A stretch of DNA of 64,000 nucleotides from Aureibaculum flavum. GTDB lineage: Bacteria; Bacteroidota; Bacteroidia; Flavobacteriales; Flavobacteriaceae. Of this stretch, positions 16,669-27,913 are shown piece by piece (positions within the stretch are counted from its first letter, which is position 1; every line of letters begins with the position of its first letter). Position numbers and translations under genes: made by a program. The DNA lies in assembly GCF_016406085.1 (NCBI RefSeq), contig NZ_JAEHFJ010000001.1:62001-126000 (forward strand). The letters run 5' to 3'. The notes beneath the pieces were generated by a model. It made no database searches and had not been told where the DNA came from. It saw only the letters and a program-made list of their open reading frames with translations.

Positions 16669-16809
16669 AATTGCACATTAATAAAATGAGAGCTTGACTC
16701 AAATAAAAAAAAAATTAACGGATTTGCTAATTTGATCAATTTTAATTGCAACAGTATAGTGGCATAATTAGCATTTAAAAGATAGATGAAAAGAGATTTT
16801 ACTTTTCCT

Positions 16810-18882
16810 TTATTCAGGATATTCTATACGTAAATGATAAATATTATTTAATTTCTTTTTGATTACCTTTTTTATAATTTGTATTTCTTTAAAGGTAATA
16901 TCAGCATTCATAAATTGTCCATTTGCCATTTGACTCGCAACGATTTTCTCTATTAAATCATCAATTAATTGAGCTGTAGGTTCCTTTAAACTTTTAGAAG
17001 CAGCTTCAGCGGCGTCACACATCATTAAAATTGCAGTTTCTTTTGAAAAAGGAATTGGTCCGCCATACGAGAAATCTTCTACATTTAAATCCTGTGGATT
17101 TTCATTTTCTTGCTGCTTATAAAAATAATACACCAATGAAGTACCATGATGTGTTCTAATAAAATCAATAATCCTATCAGGTAACCTATGTTTTTTAGCT
17201 AGTTCTATTCCATCAATAACATGATTAATAATTATTTCAGCACTATCTTTTGGACTTAGTTCATTGTGAGGGTTCACCGTTGTGGTCTGATTCTCTGTAA
17301 AATATTTAGGATTCAACATCTTACCAATATCATGATACAGAGCTCCTGTTCTTACCAACATGGCATTGGCTCCAATTTCATTCGCAGATGCTTCAGCTAA
17401 ATTTGCAACTTGCATGGAGTGTTGAAAAGTACCGGGTGCTTTCTCTGCCAGTTCTCTTAATAATTTAGAATTAGTATTAGACATTTCTAATAACGAAACA
17501 TCAGAAACCAATCCGAATGTTTTTTCATAAATTAAAATAAGAAATAAAGATAAAAAGGATAAGACACCATTCAAAGCAAACATAATAAAATACTGCCAAT
17601 TTATTTTTTCCATATTCCCCTCTTGGATTATTGAAAAGGCGAAATAAGCAATCATATACACTAAGGTAATTTGACTTATTGAAATAAATAAATTAGCTCT
17701 TCTATGCAGTTCAGAAACGGTTAATATGGTAATAATACCAGCAATAATCTGTAAAAAGATAAATTCGAAGCTGTTCGGTACAATAAATCCAAGTAATAAA
17801 ACAGTTAAAACATGGGTAAAAAAGCCCAAACGTGCATCAAAAAAGGCTTTGATTATAATAGGCAATATTGGTAAAGGAATCACATACAGATAATCTACTT
17901 TATACTTCACTACTAATGTTACCAACAATACCATTAGAAAAATATTGAAAAATATAAAAGTTACTTTTGTATTATTCTCATAAATAAATGGTCTGTACTT
18001 TTGTAAAAATAGCAATAGCATTAATAAGTTAAGGGCCACTAACAAAACATAACCAAAAACAATCCAATTATAATTGGATTGATTCCAAACTTGAGATAAG
18101 TATTCTTTTTGTAACGAATTTAAAATTCGCAATTTTTCACCTTCAACAACGTCTCCCTTAGAAATAATTCTTTCATTTTCTGTAACTAAGCCTTCGGTAT
18201 AGGAGATTTTATTCAATTCATCTTGTAATATTTTATCAGTCAACTCTTCATCAAAGAAAATATTAGGTTCTAAGACCTGTTTTAAAAGAGGTATTAAAAA
18301 ATTTGATAATGATTTATATCTAGAATCATTTATATTATTTTCTAAATATTTATTTACTTCATTAGAAGTTAAAAAACGGTCAAATACTAAATCAGAAATT
18401 GTATTCCCTTTCCTTAGAGCGATAAGCTGCTTATCCTCCACTCTATTAACATCACTTTCGTTAATATACCCATATTTATAAATTGCAGAAATTAGGTTAT
18501 TTGAATACTTAACAATTTTTGGGATATTAAAATCATTCAAGATTGAGTCTTGTGATTTATCAGTAAGATCATTTTCTATTTCTGATTTTACTTTTTCAAT
18601 AACTCCCTCTTTTGAAGTGAAGTACTGCTTTTTATTTAAAGTAATATTTTTCTTTTCTTCATCAATTTTTTGTTCTGATTTCTGAATCGCAAAATCAAAA
18701 GGAGCATATAAGTTTTCGTACTGCCAAGGTTTACCATTATGGAATTCATATTTAAAGTGTCCTCCCTTTGGAAACATGTAGACTATAGCAAAAGCAGTAA
18801 CAATAAATAGAACGATTTTATATGCTAATGCGTGATTTTGATATAGGGCATTTAAAAAATTTTTGAAGTTGATTTTTTTCAT
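16810..18882 (-). CDS. pgpH: 7TM-HD phosphohydrolase, c-di-AMP phosphodiesterase PgpH type
   Basis: A 690-residue membrane protein with the PgpH layout: an N-terminal transmembrane helix (about 20-36), a large extracytoplasmic 7TMR-HDED domain (about 45-265), seven clustered transmembrane helices (about 270-455) and a cytosolic HD domain from about 480. HD-site residues include His488 in QHSMQVANLAEA and His517/Asp518 in YHDIGKM, with a later HHG segment. Characterised homologs hydrolyse c-di-AMP. Its neighbours MscS, YtxH and cls point to osmotic homeostasis, the main theme of c-di-AMP signalling. It is upstream of the YtxH operon on the same strand and probably has its own promoter. Confidence 0.88.
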   Translation of the reverse strand: MKKINFKNFLNALYQNHALAYKIVLFIVTAFAIVYMFPKGGHFKYEFHNGKPWQYENLYAPFDFAIQKSEQKIDEEKKNITLNKKQYFTSKEGVIEKVKSEIENDLTDKSQDSILNDFNIPKIVKYSNNLISAIYKYGYINESDVNRVEDKQLIALRKGNTISDLVFDRFLTSNEVNKYLENNINDSRYKSLSNFLIPLLKQVLEPNIFFDEELTDKILQDELNKISYTEGLVTENERIISKGDVVEGEKLRILNSLQKEYLSQVWNQSNYNWIVFGYVLLVALNLLMLLLFLQKYRPFIYENNTKVTFIFFNIFLMVLLVTLVVKYKVDYLYVIPLPILPIIIKAFFDARLGFFTHVLTVLLLGFIVPNSFEFIFLQIIAGIITILTVSELHRRANLFISISQITLVYMIAYFAFSIIQEGNMEKINWQYFIMFALNGVLSFLSLFLILIYEKTFGLVSDVSLLEMSNTNSKLLRELAEKAPGTFQHSMQVANLAEASANEIGANAMLVRTGALYHDIGKMLNPKYFTENQTTTVNPHNELSPKDSAEIIINHVIDGIELAKKHRLPDRIIDFIRTHHGTSLVYYFYKQQENENPQDLNVEDFSYGGPIPFSKETAILMMCDAAEAASKSLKEPTAQLIDDLIEKIVASQMANGQFMNADITFKEIQIIKKVIKKKLNNIYHLRIEYPE

Positions 18883-19076
18883 TAGTCTTTCTTATACTAA
18901 CATATAGCTTAGTGCGTACTGTTAACAATTGTACAAAGTACCGCAATTATTTAATAATAACTGTAAAAATAACTAAATTCGCAGAATCAAACCATTATTG
19001 GTGAATTTAGTATAAAATATTTTATGCTTTTTTATAAATAAAGTGGTTCAATTGAAAATTAAAACCAATTTAAAAT

Positions 19077-20252
19077 ATGCAAGAAGTTGTAATCGTTTCC
19101 GCAGTTAGAACTCCAATTGGGAGTTTTTTAGGTAGTCTATCAAGCATACCAGCTACAAAATTAGGTGCCACTGCTATAAAGGGAGCTCTTGAAAAAATAA
19201 ATTTGGAACCCAATTTGGTTGATGAAGTTCTTATGGGATCTGTTTTACAGGCTAACTTAGGACAAGCTCCAGCAAAACAAGCCGCTTTATATGCTGGAAT
19301 ACCAGATACAGTACCTTGTACAACAGTAAATAAGGTATGTGCATCAGGTATGAAAGCCATTATGCAGGCAGCTCAAGCTATTCAATTAGGTGATGCAGAA
19401 ATAGTGGTTGCAGGCGGTATGGAAAACATGTCAATGGTACCTCACTATCTTAATGGACGAGTTGGAAAAAAAATGGGACCTATAAACATGGAGGATGGAC
19501 TATTAAAGGATGGACTCACGAATGTATATGACGGTAAACACATGGGGACATGTGGTGATTTATGTGCTATCGAATACAAATTCTCCAGAGAAGATCAAGA
19601 TAATTTTGCAATAACTTCTTACAAGAGATCTGCTAAAGCATGGCAAGAAGGTAAATTTAATAATGAGGTTATTCCTGTTGAAGTACCTCAGCGTAAAGGC
19701 GACCCAATTATTATTACAGAAGATGAAGAGTATAAGAATGTGATGATGGATAAAATTCCTAATCTAAGACCTGTTTTTAATAAAGAGGGTACAGTTACAG
19801 CAGCAAATGCTTCTACATTAAATGATGGTGCGGCTGCCCTTGTATTAATGAGTAGGATAAAAGCAGCTGAGTTAAATTTAACTCCACTGGCAACTCTAAA
19901 AGGATATGCAGATGCTTCTGTAGAACCTGAATGGTTTACTATTGCTCCAGCTAAGGCTCTACCTAAAGCAATTTCAAAAGCAAATGTTACTATAGATGCA
20001 ATTGATTATTTTGAATTTAATGAAGCATTTTCTGTGGTTGGTTTAGCCAATACAAAAATTCTAGATTTAGATCCTGAAAAGGTTAATGTAAATGGTGGTG
20101 CTGTATCTTTAGGGCATCCACTTGGCTGTTCTGGAGCTAGAATTATAGTTACACTCATAAATGTACTAAAACAAAATAACGGTAAATTAGGAGCAGCGGC
20201 TATCTGTAATGGTGGCGGTGGTGCTAGTGCTATCGTAATCGAAAACAACTAA
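19077..20252 (+). CDS. Acetyl-CoA C-acetyltransferase (thiolase)
   Basis: A 391-residue thiolase II of usual length. The acyl-accepting Cys88 lies in [11 protein letters not shown]; the catalytic His347 is in [13 protein letters not shown] and Cys377 in [11 protein letters not shown]. It condenses two acetyl-CoA to acetoacetyl-CoA or cleaves beta-ketoacyl-CoA. No other beta-oxidation or polyhydroxybutyrate genes adjoin it. The NlpC/P60-like gene begins 11 bases after its stop, so the two are likely co-transcribed, an order I believe is common in flavobacteria. Confidence 0.93.
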   Translation: MQEVVIVSAVRTPIGSFLGSLSSIPATKLGATAIKGALEKINLEPNLVDEVLMGSVLQANLGQAPAKQAALYAGIPDTVPCTTVNKVCASGMKAIMQAAQAIQLGDAEIVVAGGMENMSMVPHYLNGRVGKKMGPINMEDGLLKDGLTNVYDGKHMGTCGDLCAIEYKFSREDQDNFAITSYKRSAKAWQEGKFNNEVIPVEVPQRKGDPIIITEDEEYKNVMMDKIPNLRPVFNKEGTVTAANASTLNDGAAALVLMSRIKAAELNLTPLATLKGYADASVEPEWFTIAPAKALPKAISKANVTIDAIDYFEFNEAFSVVGLANTKILDLDPEKVNVNGGAVSLGHPLGCSGARIIVTLINVLKQNNGKLGAAAICNGGGGASAIVIENN

Positions 20253-20262
20253 GCATTTCTTA

Positions 20263-21033
20263 ATGAAGTACGGTATTTGTAACTTAAGTACGATTCCCTT
20301 GCGTATGATTGCTGATCATACCAGTGAAATGATTTCTCAAATTCTTTTTGGAGATCATTATAAAGTCTTACAAGAAAATAAGGAATGGGTTAAAATTCGG
20401 TTAGAATTTGATCACTGTGAAGGTTGGATTGAAAGCATTCAACACACAGAAGTTTCTGAAGACTACTATGATGATTTAAACAATTCGGAGACTATAGTTA
20501 CAAATGAATTAGTTGATTTTATTGAAGATGAAAAGCATCGGTTATCCTCGGTTCTTTTAGGATCCAGATTACCATTTTATGCAGAACAATCTTTTAACTT
20601 ATTGGATGAAGCATTTATTTTTGAAGGTAATATTACATCACAAAAACGATCTAAAGCATCCATTATAAATTCCGCGTTCTTATACATAAATACACCATTT
20701 TTATGGGGTGGAAGAACATCATTTGGTATTGATAGCTCAGGTTTTACCCAAATGGTATATAGATTAAATGGATATTCACTATTAAGAAAAGCATCTGAAC
20801 AAGCAACACAAGGTGAAGTATTAAGTTTTATTGAGGAGTCAGAACCTGGAGATTTAGCTTTTTTTGATGACAGTGAAGGTGAAATAATTCATGTTGGAAT
20901 TATCTTGGCCAACCATCATATAATCCATTGCAGTGGAAAAGTTAGAATTGACCAACTTGACCATAGTGGTATTTACAATAGTGACCTTAAAAAACATACT
21001 CATAAGCTAAGAGTTATTAAAAAAATATTTTAA
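20263..21033 (+). CDS. NlpC/P60-like protein with Cys-to-Ser substitution at the nucleophile
   Basis: A 256-residue protein without a signal peptide, built like the C40 peptidases of Bacteroidota: two SH3b-like domains (about 1-60 and 75-125) and an NlpC/P60 domain (about 130-256). The motif that should read GIDCSGF reads GIDSSGF (Asp157-Ser158-Ser159; codon AGC at the key site), while His210 in EIIHVGII and His222 in IIHCSG are retained. In C40 enzymes the Cys attacks the gamma-D-glutamyl-diamino-acid bond of murein peptides, so this copy is probably inactive as a cysteine peptidase, or acts as a Ser variant or binding protein. The rest of the domain is well kept, which argues against recent decay. 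Confidence 0.82.
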   Translation: MKYGICNLSTIPLRMIADHTSEMISQILFGDHYKVLQENKEWVKIRLEFDHCEGWIESIQHTEVSEDYYDDLNNSETIVTNELVDFIEDEKHRLSSVLLGSRLPFYAEQSFNLLDEAFIFEGNITSQKRSKASIINSAFLYINTPFLWGGRTSFGIDSSGFTQMVYRLNGYSLLRKASEQATQGEVLSFIEESEPGDLAFFDDSEGEIIHVGIILANHHIIHCSGKVRIDQLDHSGIYNSDLKKHTHKLRVIKKIF

Positions 21034-21101
21034 AAAATTTAACTTCATTCCAATTAGATAGAATGGAAAGATCAAAAGCCCTAGGCTTAAATTTTAAACA
21101 A

Positions 21102-21136
21102 AAAAAATGCCCTCTATTTATAGAAGGCATTTTTTT
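21102..21136. terminator. Bidirectional terminator between the NlpC/P60-like and TPR genes
   Basis: A-run, then TGCCCTCTA, a short loop, TAGAAGGCA and a T-run. The stem has one mismatch plus A/T extension on both sides. It lies between convergent genes and can serve both. Confidence 0.75.
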
Positions 21137-21154
21137 ATTTTAATAATTAACTAA

Positions 21155-22426
21155 TTATTTAGAAGCATCCCAAAGGGCTTTCATTTCTTTGTACTTGTCA
21201 TCCATTTCAAGATTCTCATACATACTCATCAATGTTCTTACAACATCCATATTGTCTTTTTTAACTTCACGAGCCTTTTCAAAATATGGTAAAGCTACTT
21301 TATACAAATCTAATTGCTTAGCTTTAATCTCATCATATTTTTTAAAGTTGCTTAAGTTTTTATTCATTTCTTCAACCAACTCTTTATCTTTCTCTAAAAC
21401 TAATGCCCCCATATTCAAATAAGCATCACCATAATTAGGATCTAACTCAATAGCTTTTTCATAATTAGCTTTAGCTTCTTCTAAACGACCTTGTTCTTGG
21501 TTAATCACACCAACGTTAAAGTGTAAGCTTGGATTATTAGGATCTTTTTTAATAGCTTCTTTCATTAAAGCTGCAAACTCATCCTTATTACCTAACTTCA
21601 ATTGAATATTAGCTTCTGTAAAAATTAAATCAGAATCATCTGGGTTTGCTTTTCTAGCTTCTTTTACCGCAGCAATTGCATTTTTAGTTTCTCCTTTTTC
21701 AACCAAAATCAACGCTATATTTTTGATAATGTCTGCTCTTTTAGATTTTGAAGTTTCTGATTTCGCATCTGTATACTTACCCGTTTTAACCATTAAATCC
21801 ATTTGTGCTTTAGAAGCAAAATTTTCAGTCTCTTTAGATTCAGTATTTAATGCAGAAAACGTTGTTGCGATACCTGTATAACCCAACTCTTTTAACATAT
21901 TGAAATGTGTAAGTGAAGTGTCAAAATCTTTATCTAAATACGCTGCAGTTGCGGCATACTCTAAAAAGACAGTATCTTTTTTACTTAAATTATAAGTTTG
22001 CAAAAGTGTTTTCTTAGCTGTTGCATAATCCTTATCTTGATATTCTTTAATACCTTTATTAGATACATCTGCAACTAAACTATTTAATAACGGTTGAGCT
22101 TCAGCCGTATATTTTGCTTTTCCAGACTTTTTTTCAAAATCAATTAATTCTGTAAAAGTCTGAGCTGCTACGTCATAAGCATCCGCAGCCAAAGCAGGCT
22201 GCTTCTTACCTATTTCATAATAAGCTTTCGCTTTTAAGAAATAAAACTTCGCTTTTAATTTAGCATCAGCATTAGCAATTAATCCTTCTGCTTGATCTAT
22301 AGAAGCTTTAGCTTTAGCTAAATCTTCACCTTTCAGTGCTTTATCCGCAGCCTTTAACTCATCTTTCTGTGCGAAAATTGACATACTAATAGATAGTGCC
22401 AACATCGATAATACTACTTTTTTCAT
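21155..22426 (-). CDS. Periplasmic TPR protein
   Basis: A 423-residue exported protein. The signal peptide is residues 1-19 (MKKVVLSMLALSISMSIFA, cut before QKDE). The mature protein is all-helical with many TPR units, clearest at about 290-350 (NPSLHFNVGVINQEQGRLEE, LDPNYGDAYLNMGALVLEK). Such proteins are protein-protein scaffolds; the partner is unknown. It lies 33 bases downstream of gyrA on the same strand, an arrangement I recall as common in flavobacteria, so it may be transcribed from the gyrA promoter. Confidence 0.82.
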   Translation of the reverse strand: MKKVVLSMLALSISMSIFAQKDELKAADKALKGEDLAKAKASIDQAEGLIANADAKLKAKFYFLKAKAYYEIGKKQPALAADAYDVAAQTFTELIDFEKKSGKAKYTAEAQPLLNSLVADVSNKGIKEYQDKDYATAKKTLLQTYNLSKKDTVFLEYAATAAYLDKDFDTSLTHFNMLKELGYTGIATTFSALNTESKETENFASKAQMDLMVKTGKYTDAKSETSKSKRADIIKNIALILVEKGETKNAIAAVKEARKANPDDSDLIFTEANIQLKLGNKDEFAALMKEAIKKDPNNPSLHFNVGVINQEQGRLEEAKANYEKAIELDPNYGDAYLNMGALVLEKDKELVEEMNKNLSNFKKYDEIKAKQLDLYKVALPYFEKAREVKKDNMDVVRTLMSMYENLEMDDKYKEMKALWDASK

Positions 22427-22459
22427 TTTTGTTTAAAATTTAGTGTTCATTTTTGTTTG

Positions 22460-24979
22460 TTATTCTTCTTGATCACTTACTTGATCGGTTTGGTTATTTT
22501 CAATATCCGTGCCAAGTTCTTGATCATCATCTTCATCCTCTTCCTCACGAACCACTTTAGCCACAGCTGCAATAGAATCATCACCTTTGATATTAATCAA
22601 CTTAACGCCTTGTGTTGCTCTACCCATAACACGCAAATCAGCTACCGCCATTCTAATCGTAATTCCCGATTTATTGATAATCATAAGATCATCCTCATCA
22701 GTTACGTTTTTAATAGCTACTAATTTACCTGTTTTTTCGGTAACGTTTATCGTTTTCACACCTTTACCACCTCTATTAGTGATTCTATAATCATCTAAAC
22801 TTGAACGTTTACCATATCCTTTTTCAGAAACTACAAGTACATCGCTTTCCATGTCATTTAATGAAATCATTCCAATTACTTCATCTTGATCATCTTTTAA
22901 ACGAATACCTCTAACACCCGAAGCATTTCTACCCATTGGTCTAGATTTACTTTCTTCGAAACGGATAGCTTTACCAGATTTTATGGCAATCATTATCTGA
23001 CTATTACCATCAGTTAATTTAGCTTCTAACAACTCATCTCCTTCTTTTATAGTAATAGCATTAATACCATTAGATCTAGGTCTTGAATATTGCTCTAAAG
23101 AAGTTTTCTTAGTTTGTCCATTTTTAGTAACCATTATAATATAGTTGCTATTTACGTACTCTTCATCTTTAAGATCTTGAGTACAAATAAATGCACTTAC
23201 ATTATCATCTGGATCAATATTTACTAAATTTTGAATAGCTCTACCTTTCGAGGTTTTACTACCTTCAGGTATTTCATAGACTCGCATCCAGAATACTTTA
23301 CCTTTTTGAGTAAAGAACATCATATATTGATGATTTGTAGCAACAAACAAATGCTCTAAGAAATCTTCATTTCTAGTAGCAACTCCTTTTTGACCACGTC
23401 CACCTCTATTTTGAACTTTATACTCTTCTAAATTCGTACGTTTTACATAACCCGCATTAGAAATAGTTACAACAACCTGAGAATCAGGAATCATATCTTC
23501 AATACTTACATCACCTCCAGCATATTCAATTACTGAACGACGCTCATCACCATATTTATCTCTAATTTCGATTAACTCATCTTTAATAATGGTCATTCTT
23601 CTAGACTCACTAGCTAAAATATCTTTTAAGTCTATAATTAATTTCATAATATCCTCATACTCACCTCTTAACTTATCTTGCTCTAAACCAGTAAGCTGAC
23701 GCAATCTCATCTCAACAATTGCTTTAGCCTGAATTTCAGAGAGTTCGAAACGTTCAATTAAGTTATTTCTTGCCTCATCTGCATTCTTAGAAGCTCTAAT
23801 AATTTTAATAACTTCATCAATATTATCAGAAGCAATTATTAACCCTTCTAAAATATGAGCACGAGCTTCAGCCTTATTTAATTCATACTTGGTTCTACGC
23901 GTTACAACATCATGTCTATGGTTTACAAAATGTCTAATCAAATCTTTAAGATTCAACATTTCTGGTCGCCCATTAACCAATGCTATATTATTTACACTAA
24001 ATGAAGTTTGTAAAGCTGTATATTTATACAATTTGTTTAAAACAATATTTGGTATTGCATCTCTTTTTAAGACATATACTAAACGTCGCCCTTTTCTACT
24101 CGTTTCATCACGAACAGAAGCAATACCCTCTATTTTCTTATCATTAACCAAGTCAGCCGTTTTCTTCATTAAATCGGCTCCATTCACTTGATATGGCAAT
24201 TCAGTAACGATAATACACTCTCTACCGTTAACTTCTTCAAATACTGTTTTTGCACGCATTACAATACGTCCTCTACCTGTATGAAAGGCATCTTTAACAC
24301 CATCATAACCATAAATTGTTCCTCCTGTAGGAAAATCAGGTGCTTTGATGTGTTGCATTAACCCATCAACATCGATATCATTATCTTCTATATACGCAAC
24401 AGTACCATTAATAACTTCAGTTAAGTTATGTGGAGCCATGTTAGTGGCCATACCTACAGCAATACCAGACGCTCCATTTACCAATAAACTAGGTATACGC
24501 GTTGGTAACACCGTTGGTTCTTGTAAAGTATCATCAAAATTCAAACGATGATCTACGGTATCTTTTTCAATATCAGCGAGCATATCTTCTGATATTTTTT
24601 GCATTCTAACCTCCGTATAACGCATGGCAGCAGGACTATCACCATCGGCAGAACCGAAGTTACCCTGACCGTCAACCATTTGATAACGCATACTCCAATC
24701 TTGAGCCATACGCACCATAGCATCATAAACGGATGTATCACCATGTGGATGGTACTTACCTAATACTTCACCCACTACTCTGGCAGATTTTTTATGAGCT
24801 CCTGTTGCTTTAATCCCTAATTCGTGCATCCCAAACAAAACCCTTCTGTGTACTGGTTTTAAACCATCACGAACATCTGGTAAAGCCCTAGACACAATCA
24901 CTGACATTGAATAATCAATGTAAGATGACTTCATTTCATCCTCAATGTTAATAGGAATTAATTTTTCGCCTTCTTCCAT
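22460..24979 (-). CDS. gyrA: DNA gyrase subunit A
   Basis: An 839-residue protein of normal length. The catalytic Tyr121 lies in [10 protein letters not shown]; the quinolone-resistance region reads [17 protein letters not shown], with Thr at the position of E. coli Ser83 and Asp kept at 87. The C-terminal pinwheel contains the GyrA-box sequence [10 protein letters not shown] at about 525 followed by beta-pinwheel repeats, and the protein ends in an acidic Asp/Glu/Gln-rich tail as in Bacteroidota GyrA. With GyrB it introduces negative supercoils. Thr at 83 occurs naturally in some lineages and should not be read as acquired resistance without phenotype data. Confidence 0.97.
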   Translation of the reverse strand: MEEGEKLIPINIEDEMKSSYIDYSMSVIVSRALPDVRDGLKPVHRRVLFGMHELGIKATGAHKKSARVVGEVLGKYHPHGDTSVYDAMVRMAQDWSMRYQMVDGQGNFGSADGDSPAAMRYTEVRMQKISEDMLADIEKDTVDHRLNFDDTLQEPTVLPTRIPSLLVNGASGIAVGMATNMAPHNLTEVINGTVAYIEDNDIDVDGLMQHIKAPDFPTGGTIYGYDGVKDAFHTGRGRIVMRAKTVFEEVNGRECIIVTELPYQVNGADLMKKTADLVNDKKIEGIASVRDETSRKGRRLVYVLKRDAIPNIVLNKLYKYTALQTSFSVNNIALVNGRPEMLNLKDLIRHFVNHRHDVVTRRTKYELNKAEARAHILEGLIIASDNIDEVIKIIRASKNADEARNNLIERFELSEIQAKAIVEMRLRQLTGLEQDKLRGEYEDIMKLIIDLKDILASESRRMTIIKDELIEIRDKYGDERRSVIEYAGGDVSIEDMIPDSQVVVTISNAGYVKRTNLEEYKVQNRGGRGQKGVATRNEDFLEHLFVATNHQYMMFFTQKGKVFWMRVYEIPEGSKTSKGRAIQNLVNIDPDDNVSAFICTQDLKDEEYVNSNYIIMVTKNGQTKKTSLEQYSRPRSNGINAITIKEGDELLEAKLTDGNSQIMIAIKSGKAIRFEESKSRPMGRNASGVRGIRLKDDQDEVIGMISLNDMESDVLVVSEKGYGKRSSLDDYRITNRGGKGVKTINVTEKTGKLVAIKNVTDEDDLMIINKSGITIRMAVADLRVMGRATQGVKLINIKGDDSIAAVAKVVREEEDEDDDQELGTDIENNQTDQVSDQEE

Positions 24980-25200
24980 AAAACTTATCTATTTTTTGTA
25001 TTAAATTTAAGAGAGCAATATACAACAAATCTGTTTTTTTTAAGTTATATAAAAATGTATTTATTATCATTATTTATTAACAATTAGCACCAGTAAACAT
25101 ACTGTTTTTCATAAATTTACTGACAACCTAAAAGTTCGGTACAACTTTTGCAATTATTATTAAAAAAAATCTAGTAATTTTACCCTATAAATTTTATAAA

Positions 25201-27759
25201 ATGGACGATAATTTTTCACCTAAAGTAAAAGATGTAATAGCGTATAGCAAAGAAGAGGCATTACGACTAGGTCATGATTTTATTGGTACGGAACATTTAA
25301 TGCTGGGCTTATTACGTAAAGCTAATGGTGATGCAATTGATATTTTAAATGCATTGGATGTTGACTTAGCGATGCTACGTAAGAAAATCGAGAGTTTGAG
25401 TCCTGCCAATACTGACAATGCGGCAGGTAATGATAAAAAAAGTTTACATCTCACAAAACAAGCAGAAAAAGCATTAAAAACAACTTTTTTAGAAGCTAAA
25501 TTGTTTAAGAGTAATGCAGTAAGTACAGCTCATTTGTTGTTATGTGTTTTACGTAACGAGAATGATCCTACCACAAAATTGTTAAATAAATTTGATATTG
25601 ATTACAACGAAGTAAAAGTGTTGTTTTCTCAATTATTTACTGACGAAGTAGACATTATACAAACCCCAACCGCCGAAAGCGATAAGGGTGACGAATTTGA
25701 GGAACCTAAACAAAATCCTTTTGGGAGTTCTGGTGCTAAACCATCAAAAGCAAATACAAAGTCAAAAACTCCTGTATTAGATAACTTTGGTCGTGACCTT
25801 ACTGCGATGGCAGAAGAAGGTAAATTAGACCCTGTTGTTGGTCGTAAAAAGGAAATTGAACGTATTTCACAGATACTGAGTCGTAGAAAAAAGAACAATC
25901 CAATTCTAATTGGTGAACCTGGTGTTGGTAAATCTGCCATAGCTGAAGGTTTAGCTTTACGTATAATACAACGAAAAGTATCACGTATTCTTTTTAACAA
26001 ACGTATTGTTTCATTAGATTTAGCAAGCTTGGTTGCAGGCACAAAATACCGTGGTCAATTTGAAGAACGGATGAAAGCTCTAATGAATGAATTAGAGAAA
26101 AATGATGACATTATTTTGTTTATTGACGAAATTCATACTATTGTTGGTGCTGGTGGAGCTACAGGTTCTTTAGATGCATCTAATATGTTTAAACCAGCGT
26201 TAGCGAGAGGCGAAATTCAATGTATTGGAGCCACTACCCTAGATGAGTTTAGACAAAATATTGAAAAAGATGGAGCCTTAGAGCGACGTTTTCAAAAGGT
26301 AATGGTTGAACCAACTTCTGTTGATGAAACTATTCAAATTTTAAATAATATTAAGGATAAATACGAAAATCACCATAATGTAGTCTATACCGATGAAGCT
26401 ATTGAGGCTTGTGTAAAATTGACTAATAGATATATGACCGATAGATTTTTGCCAGATAAAGCTATTGATGCATTGGATGAAGCAGGATCTAGAATTCATA
26501 TTACCAACATTGTTGTACCTAAACAAGTACTTGAACTTGAAACACAACTAGAAGATGTTAGAGAACTGAAGAACAACGTTGTAAAAAGTCAAAAATATGA
26601 AGAAGCAGCACGTTTACGTGATGATGAAAAACGTATTGAAAAAGAATTAGAAATTGCTCAAAAAGAATGGGAAGAACAATCAAAGTTAAATAAAGAAACC
26701 GTAACTGAAGATAATGTTGCTGAAGTAGTTTCTATGATGACTGGTATTCCTGTAAACAGAATAGCCGAAGCAGAGAGTTCAAGACTTGCAGACTTACCTA
26801 ATATGATAAAAGGTAAAGTAATTGGTCAAGATGAAGCGGTAGGTAAAGTTGTAAAAGCCATTCAAAGAAACAGAGTTGGACTAAAAGACCCAAACAAACC
26901 AATTGGTTCATTTATATTCTTAGGACAAACTGGTGTTGGTAAAACACAGTTAGCAAAAGTATTGGCAAGAGAGTTATTTGACTCTCCAGATGCTTTAGTC
27001 CGCATTGACATGAGTGAATACATGGAGAAGTTTGCAATATCTCGATTAATTGGAGCACCTCCAGGATACGTAGGTTACGAAGAAGGTGGACAATTGACCG
27101 AAAAAATAAGACGCAAGCCTTATGCTGTAGTTCTCTTGGATGAGATTGAAAAAGCCCATCCAGATGTATTTAACATGTTGTTGCAAATATTAGACGACGG
27201 TTTTATTACCGATAGTTTAGGAAGAAAAATTGATTTTAGACATACTATAATAATCATGACTTCTAATATTGGAGCTAGACAGTTAAAAGATTTTGGTACA
27301 GGTGTTGGTTTTGGTACGGCTTCTAAAAAAGAACAAGCGGATTCTGATGCCAAAAGTGTAATTGAAAATGCATTGAAGAAAAGTTTTGCTCCTGAATTTT
27401 TAAATCGTATTGATGATGTTATTGTATTTAATGCTTTAGAAAAAGAAGACATACATGCCATAATTGATATTGAATTAGCTAAATTATTAGACCGTATTGA
27501 TGGTTTAGGTTATAAACTTATGTTAAGCGAAAAAGCGAAAGATTATATCGCTGACAAAGGTTTTGATCGACAATATGGTGCAAGACCTTTAAAACGAGCT
27601 ATTCAGAAGTATATTGAAGATGCTCTAGCAGAAGAAATTGTCAACGCTAAACTGAAAGAAAATGATACCATTTTCATGGATTTAGACGAAGACAAACAAG
27701 AACTGACTATTAAAATTAAAAAAGCAAAAAAGTCAGTTGAAGAAAATAAAGAAGAGTAA
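25201..27759 (+). CDS. clpC: ATP-dependent Clp protease ATP-binding subunit ClpC
   Basis: An 852-residue HSP100 ATPase: an N-terminal Clp_N repeat domain (1-145), a linker (about 150-195), AAA D1 with Walker A GEPGVGKS (238-245), a UVR-type coiled-coil middle segment (about 465-505, YEEAARLRDDEKRIEKELE), and AAA D2 with Walker A GQTGVGKT (about 577). It unfolds substrates for ClpP. The gene is divergent from gyrA across 221 bases and is followed by a strong terminator, so it is a single-gene unit. No ctsR or mcsAB is seen, as expected outside Firmicutes. Confidence 0.96.
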   Translation: MDDNFSPKVKDVIAYSKEEALRLGHDFIGTEHLMLGLLRKANGDAIDILNALDVDLAMLRKKIESLSPANTDNAAGNDKKSLHLTKQAEKALKTTFLEAKLFKSNAVSTAHLLLCVLRNENDPTTKLLNKFDIDYNEVKVLFSQLFTDEVDIIQTPTAESDKGDEFEEPKQNPFGSSGAKPSKANTKSKTPVLDNFGRDLTAMAEEGKLDPVVGRKKEIERISQILSRRKKNNPILIGEPGVGKSAIAEGLALRIIQRKVSRILFNKRIVSLDLASLVAGTKYRGQFEERMKALMNELEKNDDIILFIDEIHTIVGAGGATGSLDASNMFKPALARGEIQCIGATTLDEFRQNIEKDGALERRFQKVMVEPTSVDETIQILNNIKDKYENHHNVVYTDEAIEACVKLTNRYMTDRFLPDKAIDALDEAGSRIHITNIVVPKQVLELETQLEDVRELKNNVVKSQKYEEAARLRDDEKRIEKELEIAQKEWEEQSKLNKETVTEDNVAEVVSMMTGIPVNRIAEAESSRLADLPNMIKGKVIGQDEAVGKVVKAIQRNRVGLKDPNKPIGSFIFLGQTGVGKTQLAKVLARELFDSPDALVRIDMSEYMEKFAISRLIGAPPGYVGYEEGGQLTEKIRRKPYAVVLLDEIEKAHPDVFNMLLQILDDGFITDSLGRKIDFRHTIIIMTSNIGARQLKDFGTGVGFGTASKKEQADSDAKSVIENALKKSFAPEFLNRIDDVIVFNALEKEDIHAIIDIELAKLLDRIDGLGYKLMLSEKAKDYIADKGFDRQYGARPLKRAIQKYIEDALAEEIVNAKLKENDTIFMDLDEDKQELTIKIKKAKKSVEENKEE

Positions 27760-27780
27760 AAATCATTAATATATTTATTA

Positions 27781-27808
27781 AAAAAAGTTGCCAATCGGCA
27801 ACTTTTTT
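27781..27808 (+). terminator. Intrinsic terminator of clpC
   Basis: A 12-base stem AAAAAAGTTGCC with loop AATC and its complement, running into eight or more T residues, 22 bases after the clpC stop. Confidence 0.9.
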
Positions 27809-27913
27809 TTGTTATACTTCGTATTAATAGCATTACTTTTTTCAAATTAATTATCTTTAAAACAAAATATAAACAAAACGTAATTAGTATTAACGAGCAC
27901 TTATAGAGCAGAT

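Noticed and set aside
24679-24750. Thr in the gyrA quinolone region as a resistance mutation
   Set aside because: Thr at this position occurs naturally in some lineages; no comparison strain is available.
25629-26042. Long minus-strand frame inside clpC
   Set aside because: It lies opposite the Walker A region of clpC and has no promoter, signal or family pattern.
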